Source: Echinometra lucunter (lineage: Eukaryota > Echinodermata > Echinoidea > Camarodonta > Echinometridae). From it: 64,000 bases of DNA. Positions 9,622-22,170 of the stretch are shown here, piece by piece. The DNA lies in the NCBI GenBank assembly GCA_029962745.1, contig CM057156.1:25285502-25349501 (forward strand), in the 5' to 3' direction. The notes beneath the pieces are model-generated. The model was not told the origin of the DNA. It was given only the letters and a program-made list of their open reading frames with translations, and made no database searches. Position numbers and translations under genes: made by a program. Position 1 is the first letter of the stretch. The number at the start of each line of letters is the position of its first letter.

Positions 9622-12606
9622 TTAAGCCTCTATATTCAGATCCAAATTCCGGCGTCTCTTTAGGTTGGCAGGATCATGACCAGGTGGGTCGGCATCGAAG
9701 TGAAACTTTACTGGTTCATTTCTCCAGAATCTATCAAGACCATTTTCGAAGCTGTGGACACTGGGTGCATTAACTATATCATTACTTAGACTATTCCATG
9801 GTTTTCTCATTCTCATATAAAAAGAATTTCTACGTTTCACCGAGACTGACCTTGGGATATATAGTTTTTTATTATGACCTCTGGTAGGCCCATGCATCTG
9901 ACCCAAGTCACGCACTACCTCTTGGTCATATCTATGAAACAATTTGTAGGTTTCAATCATATCCCCTCGTGCACGGCGATATGTCAATGTCGGGAGTTTA
10001 AGCTGAGACAATCTTTGCTCGTATGGAAGATTTCTTACCTCTGGTACCAGTTTAGTGGCTCTTCTTTGTACATTTTCTAATGCATGAATATGCTTCTTTA
10101 AGTGAGGACTCCATACAGCATGTGCATACTCCAAATGAGGTCTAATCAGAGCTTTATACAGGAGTAAAAAGTTCTCCTTATGTAGATATACAAACGTTCT
10201 TCTTATCAGATTCATCAGCCTATTGGCTTTATTAATCTTTGACTGGAAGTGCTGGTCAAAACTAAGTTTGGAGTCAATAATCACTCCTAAATCTTTACTA
10301 GAGTCAACATGTGAAAGACTATGTGTGGCATCACCACACGTCATGGTGTAGTCATGGGGCTCACCATGTTGATTACCAATGGAAAGCACACAGCATTTAT
10401 CAGGGTGGAACTTCAACAGCCACTTATCTGACCATGATACAAGACTATGTAGGTCATTCTGCAATAAAACAGCATCATTGACAGTTTTTACATGCTTAAA
10501 AATCTTAGTATCATCAGCAAAGAGATAAATACTGCTTGACATAATCTGCTCTGGGAGATCATTGATATACATAACAAAAAGCAGAGGTCCGAGGACACTC
10601 CCTTGTGGTATGCCACTGGTGACATCTGCCCAGTCAGAAAAAGCACCATTAACACAAACACGATGTTTCCTACCAACAAGAAATGATCTTATCCACTCAC
10701 ATATGGGCTTGGCTATACCAAAACCCTCAACTTTGGCTAAAAGGCGTCGATGTGGGACCTTGTCAAAAGCCTTCATGAAGTCTAAATAGATAACATCAAC
10801 CGAACCGCCAAGTTCCAACATATTCGTCCACTCATCAAGGACATTAAGTAATTGTAACATCGTGGATCTGCCAGATACAAAACCAAACTGGCTCGCACTG
10901 AGGAGGCTGTTGCCCCTCACATGTTCATAAATCTCATCTCTGAGGATGGACTCCATAACTTTACATGCAATACATGTGAGGCTTATGGGCCTATAATTGG
11001 ATGGAAGTTTGCGGTCACCCTTTTTGAATACTGCGCTAACATTAGCCTTTTTCCAGATATTTGGAACAATCCCTGTTCTAAGGGAGTTTGAGTAAATCAT
11101 ACTCAGGGGTTTTGCAAGAACAGAAGCCAATTCACGCAAAACACGGGGATGTAACCCATCTGGCCCGGGTGACTTAGACATATTCAATTTTTCCAATTTC
11201 CTTAAAACACCATATCAAGTCCTTTTACGCCTTTTGGACCCCTTGCGCGCGCCAATGCTCAGCGGCGCGCGCACAGTCGCACAAGCGCAGCCCGGCTGCG
11301 AGCCCGGCTAGCGCTAGGGCTATATGTACGCGCCATGCAAGTGATGCATAGGGTGATATGTATATTCGGTACAGTACACGCCCGGCCCGAATATGACAAC
11401 TCTTGCCATTGGCTTGTGGTCTGACACATGTTTATTTAAAGCTAAAACGCGAACGCAAAGTTTGACCAATGAACATCATTCTTACATCATCGTAAAGCTT
11501 AGAAAAAACTGCACAATGACTCATGGGAACTAAGCTGTACGATACCATCAAGCGAAATTGGAAGAGTGGGAAATCGTTTGTGGTGACATAAAGTAGGATT
11601 TTACGTTGAATTTCATCCTATTTTTGATATGAAAGGGATGTTTTTGACCCCAAAACGCGAATGCAGTTAACATCTTTGCAAAAATTTCAATTATTTAATG
11701 GAAATAATATGATATCATCAGCATTATATCATGGGAACTAAGGATAAAATTGGGAACTTTTTTCAGGAATGACAAAATTGTTTAAAAAACATGACATTTC
11801 CAATGGTATTTCCATAGAGTGGTAGACACGCGCGGAAAGCACGCGCAGTTAGTGTCCCATAGGATTCGATATGAGTCCTCTGTAATAACTACAGTTTCCA
11901 ACATCGGAACATGATGATGATGAACAGATGGGAGAGGCCCATCAGGTTCTTCAGTAAATACACTAGAAAAATGCTTCAATAAAGCATTAGACTTCCCTTC
12001 ATCCGTTTCTACTAATGTATCATCATTACCAGTACCATCCTGTGACAAAGGTGGGATTCCACTTTTGACCTTAGTCTTGAATTTGGCATACTGCCAGAAT
12101 TTCTTAGGATTAGACTTCACTTCTTTGGCAATGGCACCTTCGTATTGTTTTTGACAATGTCTTGTAGCAGCCTTAACTTTATTCCTAGCTGTATTATAAA
12201 TCTTCTTCTTTTCTGGAGTTCTGTCTCTCATGAATCTTTCCCAAGCTCTATGCTTTTTCTTAATCAACTTCAAGGTATCATAATCCACAGGAAAATCACT
12301 ACCCTTTCCCCATGAACGTTTTCCATACATTACCTTGGAAGGAATGAATTTATCCTCTGCCTGCTCAATTATATCTACGAGGCGAGACCACTGCTTGTCA
12401 ACATCACTATACTTTGCTAAAAGTTCATTCTCCCAGTTTACAGATCTCAAGTACTCTCTCATACCTCCAAAGTCACCCTTATTAAACACAAATCGCTTAC
12501 TCCCACCTGCATTACATTCAGCATAACAAAGTAAATCAAATACTAAGACAGAATGATCACTGAGCCCTAAGGGACTACAATGTACTAGATTAGCAACCAT
12601 ACCTTC
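9622..12606 (-). pseudogene. Dead CR1-like LINE, reverse transcriptase region, 5'-truncated
   Basis: Read on the minus strand, the 5' part (12606 to about 11879) gives the end of an endonuclease domain (LSDHSVLVF) and the linker to the polymerase. The 3' part (11207 to 9622) gives a 524-residue open stretch with all main reverse-transcriptase blocks: SPGPDG near residue 9, NYRPISL near 67, YLDFMKAFDKVPH near 137, GIPQGSVLGPLLF near 195 and the catalytic FADDT near 226. The two parts are separated by an insertion (11223-11868). Most of the endonuclease and any ORF1 are missing. Motif style fits the CR1/jockey group of non-LTR elements. The copy is not mobile, but the long intact frame shows it is fairly young. 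Confidence 0.9.
11223..11868. mobile_element. 646-bp insertion inside the LINE
   Basis: Removing it restores continuity of the LINE reading (TEDSYG..LRKLEKLNM). It is bounded by two imperfect copies of a 10-11-bp target, ATATCAAGTCC at 11212-11222 and ATATGAGTCC at 11869-11878. The ends are weakly alike (GGACCCCTTGCGCG against the complement GGGACACTAACTGCGCG). Content is GC-rich with CGCGCGC motifs and has no coding potential. Target length would suit a Mutator-like DNA element, but that is inference. Confidence 0.65.
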
Positions 12607-12849
12607 TTCTCTTTCACTGTTAATCAAAAAAAGAAATGCACACACGTATGATATGTATTGTACAGTGTTATTGAAGAAAGATAAATGAATGAATAAAACA
12701 AATAGACAAATAAATAAATTATTATCAATAAAAAAAAGTGTTGCCCCACCATGCATAGCGCACTTGAAAACCTCTCCAAACGCTTCCGAGATGACTTGCT
12801 TTGCACAAGCAGACGATGTCCCATAAGATCTCACACACATCTCTCTCTC

Positions 12850-14950
12850 TCTCCCCGCACTTCAATTACCCATCTATCGGCATGATCGGTATGATATAGC
12901 GCCACCTCGTGATCTTTGTTGAAAGTGCATTATGCCAGTTCTTCACCTTGCTGTCGTACAGAATCTGTTATTTCTAAAAAGTCATGGTATATGTCTATCA
13001 AGCCAAATTCCTGTTTATCATCAATTTCAATCGTAATAAAGTTGTAAATATAGAGCATTACCCTGTAAAGTAGGCCTACTGTTGATCAACTTGATAAAAG
13101 CTGAATGATTTGCTGCGGTTATTATTTACCATACACAAATAAATGTTTATAGCTTTCTGACGTAGACCTTTAGTCTTCTATCCAAGTATTATGGTATCAA
13201 AAGATTATGTAAATGAATTGAAATAATATTGTTCGAGTATTGATTAATTTTAGCTTGCATGCTTTTGGTTATTGAGTTATCCTGAAATAGGAACTTTAAA
13301 GTAAATCCGCAACAACATTATTTGCCATGTTTCAAATCCATGCACGGTCGTAAATAATTTTTTAACAGGTGCGACTTCTAATGTTATCAGCGGATCACTG
13401 GGCAGTGTTTTATCTTCTTACCTTACCATTTTAGCCGGAACGCCGACAAGCATTTGAAATGCACCCCTGCATGTGTGCCATGAAGTGCCAGAGACATGGG
13501 TGGAAATCAGGGGGGGGGGGATATTATGAAAATATCCCCATTCCATATCTTTGGGGTCCAAAAAGGGGACCCGTTTTTAAAATCGTGATTTAATGGGGAG
13601 TGGGGGAAGTAAAAGGAGACACCCGAAAAAGCCGAGGCCCTGTTTCTGCTAATCAGAAATTTTAGAGATGTGTCCCCCCTCACATTTCAAGACAGATTTC
13701 CACCCGTAGCCAAAGGATACATGCAGACGACGTATCAATTATTGATCATTCACTATATGACTCACAAAATAAAAAATGCTTCTATATACTTTACGTAGTG
13801 CACACTAAATAAGTCCTTTGGAAACGCATAGAGACATTTAGATAATAATGTGATATGCGCTGTACAAAGCCTATGGAAAAAAATCTAAGTTTCGAACAAG
13901 ATTTGTGACGTTGTGGGAAGATGGCTTTCAAGTATAAAGTATCTGTTAGGAAGGCATGGTCCCGCTGGCATTTTTTCTCATTAAAAAAAAAAATTCCACT
14001 GGGCATGCTGGGTGCTGAAGGTAAAAGTTTATACCCAATGGAGGAAGATCCAGAGTTTTTATGACCAGAGGGGCACACGTTCCAGAAAATAGAATTTCAT
14101 GAAAATTAAAAAAACAAAAACAAAAACAAAAAACAAATAAAGAAGAAGTGGTAAATGTATAGACAGGACAGCCTACATGCCACTGTTTAGTTTTTTTTTG
14201 TTGCCTTGTTTTTTGTTTTGTTATGTTATGTTATTTTTTGTTTTGTTTTGGTCAGCCCTCCTGAAAACAAATAAACGAGAACCAAGCAAACAAACAAACC
14301 AGGGGGAAACTGCAGTACCCCAAGACACTCCGATTCGGCAACTGTTAGTCTGGATCATGGAAGGTCCATTGTGCACCACGGATCACACTTCCAAAACACA
14401 CGACAGCGAACACCATTTCCCTTTGGGTGCGTTAAAGAGCAGCGATTTGAAACTCAGTTATGAATTAACAGTTATGAAAAGCTTATTTCACATTGGAATG
14501 CATGTTTATAACTATTTTTCTCTGGGCAAGTGCGGATTCTGCGAGGTTTGTAACTGTGTTTCTGCCAAAGGAGCTTCCCGCCCACAGCCGCGTTTTGAAT
14601 TAAAACTCAAATTGAATTGAATTTATTAAACACATTGAAATAACATCAACATTTGTGGATTACCGTCAATACATATGTGCTAAAAATATTCGAAGACTTC
14701 TTCTGTACATTTGGGTGGGGGTATTATATCAATTTTTCATTTATCGCAACCATACATGTAGGTTTGATATGCAATTAGGCCTAGTGGTCCAGATTATTTT
14801 ACCACCGAATTCATTCTCTATTTTCTTTTGTCATTTTTTACTGATTTTTTTTTCATTGAGATTATGTGAGGTGGGCCTCAAAATATTTTTAAAAATGAAG
14901 TTGGGCCTCGAAAAAATGTTAATAGCCAAAATGCGATGGGCCTCGAGGTA
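12850..14950. other. Intergenic DNA, nothing recognised
   Basis: Contains a poly(G) near 13510 and short (A)n and (CAAAA)n tracts near 14110. At 14610-14640 a stretch of ATTGAATTG-type repeats looks like a decayed LINE tail. No host exon with paired splice sites was found. A 147-residue frame at 14177-14620 shows no domain. Confidence 0.4.
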
Positions 14951-14957
14951 AAAAAGG

Positions 14958-15382
14958 GTACAGAATTTGGTACGCCAAGTACCCAATGGGGGAAGAGGAA
15001 CAACAGTACAAAAAGCATGATATGTAAAATAACGATAACAGATCAAATGACAAGAGAAAATCATGATGATAGCATACTATCCTCACGGACATTCTTCATC
15101 AACCGGCAAAACTTACCGATGCTATGCCAATATACCATATCCCTCTGATCTCAACTATAGGGTCGCAACCCCCTGACGCTCCATAGTCATCATAGCCACA
15201 TCATAGTCTGCCATTTCAGATTGGCATCACTAGGACACGTGCTTCAACTTCACTCAGTATTCATGCACGAGAGTTTCATTTGTGAGGATATTATTTTAGT
15301 GTGCAACATTGGAACGAACATACTTTACGTAGTTGCAGGGTAGTGTGACGTGCCTCGATGTAGTACGCAGCGCACCGTACGG
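14958..15382 (+). repeat. Dispersed repeat D1, copy 1
   Basis: About 425 bp matching 24156-24592 in inverted orientation over its whole length (for example GTACAGAATTTGGTACG, ATGATAGCATACTATCCTC, TAGGGTCGCAACCCCCTGA). No frame is shared. It could be a non-autonomous element or a solo terminal repeat; the ends are not defined. Confidence 0.8.
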
Positions 15383-15399
15383 ACAAAGAATAACGAAGA

Positions 15400-16100
15400 A
15401 CCCTAACTACCGAAGTACAGATCGATCTGAGAAACGTTATAGCCTTGATCAAGACGGCTCAGAGGAATAGAGATTATAGCCTATACCAAGACGTTTGTAT
15501 TTCTTATCTTCATTATTTGTCTTCTTTTTCTGTACATCGCTTTTTTTGATAAAGAGCCATAGAGGTGAGGGGCATAAAACAATCAATTGATATTGTCCCG
15601 TAATGAAATAAAACTTATGTCCATCAACAGATATGATCAACTTTGACTGCAGCATGCAAGGGAGTTAAGGGTGAGAATCAGAAGGGGTCAGAGTCAATAA
15701 GTTATACAGTCATTAAAGGAGAGATTGCTGTGAAATTCGGGGGGGGGGGGGGGGAGGGCGTAAACATGTTCCATGATAATAAGCTCTATGTGAGCATATG
15801 AGATATCTGACAGGGGTGTCGGGAAATGTTGAAATAAAATTGATAAGAAAGAAATCTTCAGGTTTTTCTCTAAATCAGAATATTTTATTCAGTATAATGT
15901 ATCACGATTTATGTAAATTACAAACCTATGAAATGCAGGCCTTATGATTATTTTAAAAGTCCAAGGACAGGTGAACGGGCTTTGAAAAAAAAAAAAAAGA
16001 GATTGAATGCGAGCAATATGAAGACTATTCAAGATTCTCTTAGCTAAGTGGACTCGTCTGACAAAAAAGAATTAACAAAACAATTTTTTAAAAATCGTCA
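15400..16100. other. Intergenic DNA, nothing recognised
   Basis: One poly(G) near 15740 and A-rich runs; no exon or repeat unit that I can support. Confidence 0.4.
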
Positions 16101-16107
16101 GTTCCGG

Positions 16108-18012
16108 CCGCGATTTTTTTTTTCCTACGACATTTTCGCTCCTTGCGCGTCGCACATGGTCATTCTCCGCGACTTCATAAATATTCATATGTACGTCATT
16201 GTGCCATTGATCAACGCAAGCGCACATGGTCATTGTCTGAGACGACCTCACAAAATATCCGTAGTTAGGCTACGTCATAATGCCATTAGTGCGCGCTTTG
16301 CTCCTCTCTAATATTCTGTCTGTGATGAGATTTGTGCGCGTGCAAACATTAACTCAAAGTTGATTTTTTGTTGTTGAAAGTATCACTTTGATACTTTTAT
16401 TCTTCTATTTAGGACCTATTTTAGTTTTTAGAATAATTACAAATACATGTACAATATGCGTATATCACTGTTTGGGCATTACTCACCGGCCCTAAGATGG
16501 TTAAAAAGTAGAATTACGAACACCAACCTCAAATAGGATTAATCTTGTTTTCAGATTTCTGTCACATTCCTTTCCACTCATCATGTCTTCCCACTCCCCT
16601 GGCTCCCCCACCCTCTCTCTCTCTCTCTCTATTTCTCTCGCCCTCTTTGTATTTTTTAAATCAAACCACTGAACTATTGATGAAATGATTGAAACATTTA
16701 TTTTCATTGTTATTTGTAATCTACATTTTTTTAAAACCACCTTTTATGAATCAGTAAAGGGAATACAATAAACCCAGGTTACATGTTCTTATCGTGGTCA
16801 ACATAAAATATGGTTGATCTTGTGACAGCAAAATGATTAAAATAATCATATCCAGTCAACGTATACCAAAGCCTAATTTACGTAATCATAACGTTACTCA
16901 GTCTGCTTTATTAATAATCCTTAGACAGCGTAACTAAATAAATGTTAGCTTTATGAGAGCTTGGTGCATAATCATATAGGAATGCTGTATGTTTACGCAT
17001 AAATTATGCCCTTGTGCCCCTATCACATTTAATGCTTTATTGCAATACAATATCTATCCTAAGCATATGATGTACACTATATACACCTCTTGTTGATCCT
17101 TATACACTGGTATAGGTCCTAAATAATACACCTTTCTGAAAGGAACTATAAATGGCAACAGCTAACTATCTACAACAACCAATAACTCAATCATTGTATC
17201 AGTTTATGCATGGATGGTTTCCTTGTTCCTAGTCCATTAGGGCCTATTACTTCAACAAACACACTCTTGTGCGAGTAGGCCTAAATGCACTGTATGACAC
17301 AATTCAGCCTGTACATTCGAGCTGATCATTCAAAAAGGGCTGCATTTACACAAACTCCAATATTAACCCATTCGTGACAGAGGTCCACATTTTGTGGTTT
17401 GGCCTAATATCTTTTGATGCAAAGCCCTAAAAATCATACCAAATGCATGAGCAGAAAGAGCCAAATAAAATTACATTTACTGTGCCCATTTTGGTTGCTT
17501 CAATATTTGTTGGTTGATGCTGAAAAATTTTCAAAGGAAAATAAGCATTAAAATCCCTAAATTGGCAATGTGATAGAAAGTTTAAAATCACCATTTTCCC
17601 CTGCAAATTGGCAACTTTTTGACTTCTCATCATAATTTCTGTCAATTTATATTCATTTCAGATATATGATGTTTTATAGGAAAAATGTAGCAGTAAAATA
17701 AAAATGTTGGTGTTGCCAATTTGAAGAATAAAAGCTGATCAAATTAGGCTTTAAATAATTCCTGTCATGAATGGGTTCATCATAACAACATTTCCTACAT
17801 TCTTGAAGCTATACAATAATTACGGGGGCTTGCAACACATCATTTAATTTGTGCACAAACCCGCGCCGGCGCACGATCCCGATTTATGAAATCGCGCGCG
17901 GAGAATGACCTGATTGATGGTCTCAGGACGTACATAATTATGAATATTTATGAGCTGTCGACCATGTGCGCACGCGCAAGGAACGAAAATGTCGTAGGAA
18001 AAAAATTTCGCG
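16108..18012. mobile_element. Possible long inverted-repeat element, ~200-bp arms
   Basis: The left arm (16108-16320) contains TTTCCTACGACATTTTCG, CTCCTTGCGCG, GCACATGGTC, CATAAATATTCAT and TTTGTGCGCGTGC. The right arm (about 17850-18012) carries the same blocks in reverse complement. The arms are shuffled internally, so these may also be two solo copies of one dispersed repeat. The 1.5-kb interior has no coding frame and contains the TTAA MITE at 17367. Confidence 0.55.
17367..17775. mobile_element. piggyBac-like MITE (TTAA target)
   Basis: The left end is TTAA then CCCATTCGTGACAG; the right end is CTGTCATGAATGGG then TTCA. That gives 14-bp inverted repeats with one mismatch and a TTAA target whose right copy has mutated. 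The 409-bp interior is AT-rich and non-coding. Confidence 0.7.
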
Positions 18013-18049
18013 TCCGCCCCCCACCCAATCATATAATATTTGTTTATTT

Positions 18050-18430
18050 TTTCGAGCGAGCGAAGCGAGCGAGCCAAAGATAATGACTTCTTGCTGTAAA
18101 AGAAGTCTTATTTTTGTCATGAAAATACACTCTTGGCCTAATGATATTCAAATGGCAAATTTGGTCACCTCACTACCTCGCTGGTCCAATGTTATTGTTT
18201 GCTGTCCCAAACCACCTTTTTTAAAGCTATTACGAGCGAGCGAAGTGAGCAAGGAAAACATACTCTTTCCATGATAAAGTATCATTTTGACATCAGAATA
18301 CAATATATGTCTCTAAAATATCTAAAATATATCGGTCACGTCCGGTGCATGCCCAATTCGCTTGCCTTATCATATACTAATAAACCTTTATAAGTTATGA
18401 GCGATCGCAGCAAGCGAAGAAGAATATACA
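18050..18430 (-). repeat. GAGCGAGC satellite, array 2a
   Basis: Inverted relative to array 1. GAGCGAGCGAAGCGAGCGAG occurs at about 18053, GAGCGAGCGAAGTGAGCAAG at 18234, and a decayed GAGCGATCGCAGCAAGCGAA near 18390. They are separated by blocks such as AATACACTCTTGGCCTAATG and TTGGTCACCTCACT. Confidence 0.75.
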
Positions 18431-18815
18431 AAATATACCAGATGATTCTATAACCTGATAATGTACACTCCCTGCAGAATTCGAGGATAGTCTGACACGT
18501 CTCTTCAAAAAATGATATTTGACCTTCTGCTACCAGGAGATTTCAAGATCGAACATTTTGTTTTGTTTCATAATTATTGTTGATACCGAGAACATGATCT
18601 AGTGTATTACTACCCCTTCTCGTGCTTTAGTTACATACAATAATGTTTACTGGTATCTTCTGTTCTCACAGAGGGTATAGGAGTAATAGTCACTGTCACA
18701 TGCCGTTATTTCCTGAAATTTCATATATTAAAGTCAACTTGCCGCTCGAATCCTTGCAGCTATGACCTAACTAACAATTCATGAGCAGAAGAATAGCATA
18801 AATTTTGGATAGAGA
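18431..18815. other. Intergenic DNA, nothing recognised
   Basis: Sequence between a satellite array and a dispersed module. No frame or repeat that I can name. Confidence 0.35.
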
Positions 18816-18819
18816 TACA

Positions 18820-19090
18820 AGATGCAAACCTATTTCCTTTCTTAAGAATAGTAATATACCCAGCAATAAAAATATACTGATAATGCGAGCGAGCGCTTCC
18901 AGGTTTCTCCTATTTTCATTCCCCTTTTTCTTTATTTTTTACCTCGCCTTTTCTATGTCACTTCTTCACTTGTAGGGAGAGATTTTGTACACACCATCCC
19001 CCCCTCCGATCTCCAAAAAGTTGGGGTATACATGCATATACCTCCATCCCTCCCCCTCCCCCCGGGATTTACGCCAGTGGACGAGGAGTG
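18820..19090 (+). repeat. Pyrimidine-rich dispersed module, copy 3
   Basis: ACAAGATGCAAACCTATTTC, AGAATAGTAAT, ATGCGAGCGAGCGCTTCC, CT-rich DNA, then TCCCCCCTCC. Block order is as in copies 1 and 2. Satellite lies on both sides. Confidence 0.65.
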
Positions 19091-19094
19091 ATTG

Positions 19095-20070
19095 AGCCCC
19101 AAAAAGCTATTCTTGTTAGGAAAGAAGTGTTATTTGGTCATAAAAAGAGCCACTGTAGGCCTATTAGATATCTGAATGACATGATCACCTTGCTGCAAAC
19201 TATGACTTTATTTTTGCATCTCACTGTTCCAGTTGTTTGCTGTGAGATATTACAAGCGAGCGACGAAACACATATTCTTTTGACAATAGAAGTATTATTT
19301 TGTCATTGAAATACACTTATCTTGTTTAGAAAATGTACATTCAGTCACCTCTCTTGCCGGATTAAAAAAAAATCATTTATTGTTATCTATTTTTTAATTT
19401 CATTCATTTATTTTTATTTATTTATTTTTTTTTTTTTGCTTTCCGAAACCATCCAGAATCTTAATATATACGAGCCAGAGCAGCGAGCGAAGAAATATAT
19501 TACACTTTTTTATAGGTAGAAATGATAATTAGGCCTATAAGATATCTAAATTCAGTCACCTCGCTTCCTGAATTAGTTTGCTTTCCCACCCATCATGTAT
19601 CTAAATATCACACGAGCGAGTGCAGCGATTGAGCAAGAAGAAATATACACCTTTTGTAGGTAGAAGGGATAATTCATCATCAAAATACGCTATTGGCCTA
19701 TACGATATCTAAAATCGGTCATCTCGCTTGCCAACCATCATTGTATTTAAATACACGAGCGAGCGCAGCGAGCCAGAAAAAACCTGCCTCTTTTTCATGG
19801 TCGTCATCAAAATACGATATAATCCTCTACAGGATATCTAAATACACATTCGATCACCTGTCTGCCAAATATGAAGCTATTTGGGCACCTAGCTTACAGT
19901 CCTGAACAATTTCGTTTCTACAAGTCAGCAAAAGCTCTATTTTCTTTAAAACGTAGATTTGCTACTGAAATACAGATGACTGTTGTACATCTTCCTGCAG
20001 AATTTCATGATATTCGGATAAGAGTGCTTGCTGCGAAAACATTTTGTTTATTTCTAGATTTATGAGCGAG
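19095..20070 (-). repeat. GAGCGAGC satellite, array 2b
   Basis: Units of roughly 150 bp with ACAAGCGAGCGACG (19251), CAGAGCAGCGAGCGAAG (19473), ACGAGCGAGTGCAGCG (19611) and ACGAGCGAGCGCAGCGAGCC (19753). They alternate with GATATCTAAAT, CACCTCGCTT and CATCAAAATACG blocks. Same family as array 1, opposite strand. Confidence 0.75.
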
Positions 20071-20214
20071 AAATTATTGCACAGCTAAGATCAAAAGGCC
20101 CCGCGCAATGTGCGCGGAGTATAATCATCAATGTTTCATATTTCAATCTACTGCTGCATAAAGAAAATTATAATATGAAGAAGATGAAGATGGATGGGGA
20201 AAAAACACTTATTC

Positions 20215-20350
20215 TGATGGGTGCTTTGTCATCCCTCATAAAAATCAGGGGGTGCTGCAGCACCCCCACCCAATTAAGCCCTCTGTGGAGTGCTCTGCAC
20301 CCCCTCTAAAATTCGTGGGGGTGCTGCATCACCCCCAGCACCCCCGGCTC
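20215..20350. repeat. GGGGGTGCTGCAGCACCCCC-type hairpins
   Basis: Two short palindromic blocks, GGGGGTGCTGCAGCACCCCC and GGGGGTGCTGCATCACCCCC, about 80 bp apart. Probably a remnant of a small inverted-repeat element. Confidence 0.6.
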
Positions 20351-20831
20351 CCAGGGGCCTGTGTTTAGCATTTTCAGAATGAGAAATATATCGTTTTATA
20401 CATTGTATCCATGTCAACAATTGTTATGTTGATACTCAAAATCAATTATTTCATATTCATGGTATTGTTTGTTGAGCTAATTTTCACCTGTAGACATGAT
20501 ACTATGTACGCATATGGAGCTGTGGTTTGTATTTATTTCTGATCATAATCATGGTAATGCATTAGAAATTGTTTAAAATTAGTCTTGAATATCATACTTT
20601 ACTTGACTTTTTAGCTACTCGATATAAAGGCTCATATCAAATCATTAAAATTGTAAGTCATAATATTACACAGTGTTTCATTTAAACTATTCATATGTAT
20701 CAAATGTATGCTAAACCTGCTTAAAATTGCCTTGTATATTATTATGTTCAGTTGTATTTTCCTATTTGCCTAATAAATCATTCAGGAAAAAAAGGAAATT
20801 CGTAGCAACATTTTATTTATTTTTTGTTGAA
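20351..20831. other. AT-rich intergenic DNA
   Basis: Nothing recognised; no splice-paired exon or repeat. Confidence 0.35.
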
Positions 20832-21218
20832 TTTACAGTAATCTGGTCGTAAAAATGTTTACAGCAAAACCGCTGGCAGCAGCTATAATGCCAACTAAAA
20901 GCCGTAATTTGGACATAGTCACAGTCCCATTACCGTAATTGAATTTACAAAAAATAACAGGAAATTGTAAAACATATTTACAACAAAATGCATTTTAAAT
21001 CACAGGATTCACTCTTTACACAAAATTGTAAATTGTATTTACAAAAAACTGTATTTTAATTTACAGGATTCCCTCTTTACAGGAAGTTGTAAAATTATGT
21101 TACAATATTTTCTGTAAAATAAATTACAGATAAAATACGTTATTTTACGGGTTTTAGTTGGCATTATAGCTACCAGCCGTTTCACCGTAAAATTTACGAG
21201 ATTTTTTTTTACAGTGTA
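20832..21218. mobile_element. Foldback MITE with TTTACAGT ends
   Basis: The right end carries ACCGTAAAATTTACGAG and ACAGTGTA, and the left end TTTACAGTAATCTGGTCG. The inner arms share CTATAATGCCAACTAAAA and GGTTTTAGTTGGCATTATAG in inverted orientation. The interior repeats TTTACA/TGTAAA motifs. Non-coding. Confidence 0.8.
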
Positions 21219-21300
21219 CCAATTATTTCCTTTTACAATAAAAATGAAATTGAACTGAATTGATTGAATTTGAATTGAATAACAATGTAGATTTGTCAAA
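21219..21300 (+). repeat. LINE-type 3' tail remnant (ATTGAATTG)n
   Basis: AATAAAAATGAAATTGAACT followed by ATTGAATTTGAATTGAATAA, the short irregular tail that ends CR1/L2-type LINEs. The body is absent or unrecognisable. Confidence 0.5.
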
Positions 21301-21655
21301 GGCAAGAATCAACAAAAAAGGAATATTATGCGGTAACAAAAATAAAAAAAAAATCTTCTCCTCGCGCCTCCGCCCTGTTGAAAATTCTTGGCTACGTCAG
21401 AGAGTATGCTCTCCTTCATCTTTACCATTTTCATCCTTCATCTACATCCCTCCATTTCTCTCCCTTTCTCTCTCTCTGAATTCATTATTTTTTTCATTTT
21501 TTTTCATTCTTTCGTTTAGTATTTTACATGTACCAACTAATGTAAGTCATATTTCACCTTCTTTCTGTGGTCGGGGCCGCGGGGGCGGGGGGGGGGGGGG
21601 GGGGGTGGAATAACATATACGTTCGTATTACATTAATGTTTTTGTATAATTTTTG
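21301..21655. other. Low-complexity intergenic DNA
   Basis: CT/T-rich stretch and a poly(G) run at about 21586-21605; no gene recognised. Confidence 0.5.
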
Positions 21656-21890
21656 TAAGCCAGATAGGGGTCTATAAAATACAAGCTTGCTTCTTTAAAT
21701 AGACTCCTCCACTGATTTATATTTCTTAATTTAACTTAATACTTACAAAGAGTAAAATGTATTATTTTTCATATGCAAATTTATTTCAAATATTGTTATT
21801 CCAAGAATAAGAATATGTATGTTTATTTAATTGTGTTACTTGCATTATGTGAAAATAAAGAAACTTCAAACTTCAAACTTCAATTCATTT
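21656..21890 (+). mobile_element. LINE 3' UTR fragment with (AAACTTC)n tail
   Basis: AT-rich sequence ending in GTGAAAATAAAGAAACTTC and three further AAACTTC units. This arrangement, a 3' UTR plus short tandem tail with no poly(A), is typical of CR1/L2-type LINEs. Confidence 0.55.
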
Positions 21891-21949
21891 AATGGTATCG
21901 ATGGAGCAATTGTCACAGTTCAAGTGTTGTGTCTTCGAAATTGATTCAG

Positions 21950-22170
21950 CAGAGAAATTGCCGGAGAAATTGTCGGCGAGTGAGCTTAACAGGCGAGGCA
22001 GCTGTCACATTATTGTCGAAATAATTTGGCAAAGCATATTTCGGCGGAGAAAATGTCGGCGGAGCATATTTATGTCGGCGAAGCATATGTCGGCGGAGCA
22101 AATATCGTCGTTTCGGAGCATATGTCGGTGGAGCAATAATTGTCTGCGGAGCAAAATGTCGGCGGAGCCG
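21950..22170 (+). repeat. Degenerate short tandem repeat ATGTCGGCGGAGCA
   Basis: About ten imperfect copies of a 16-20-bp unit (AATGTCGGCGGAGCATAT, AAATTGTCGGCGAGTGAG and variants). No open frame crosses it convincingly. Confidence 0.75.

Noticed and set aside
11782..12840. 352-residue frame as one protein
   Set aside because: It joins unrelated flank, LINE linker sequence and part of the 646-bp insertion. Only the middle (about 11879-12606) is LINE-derived.
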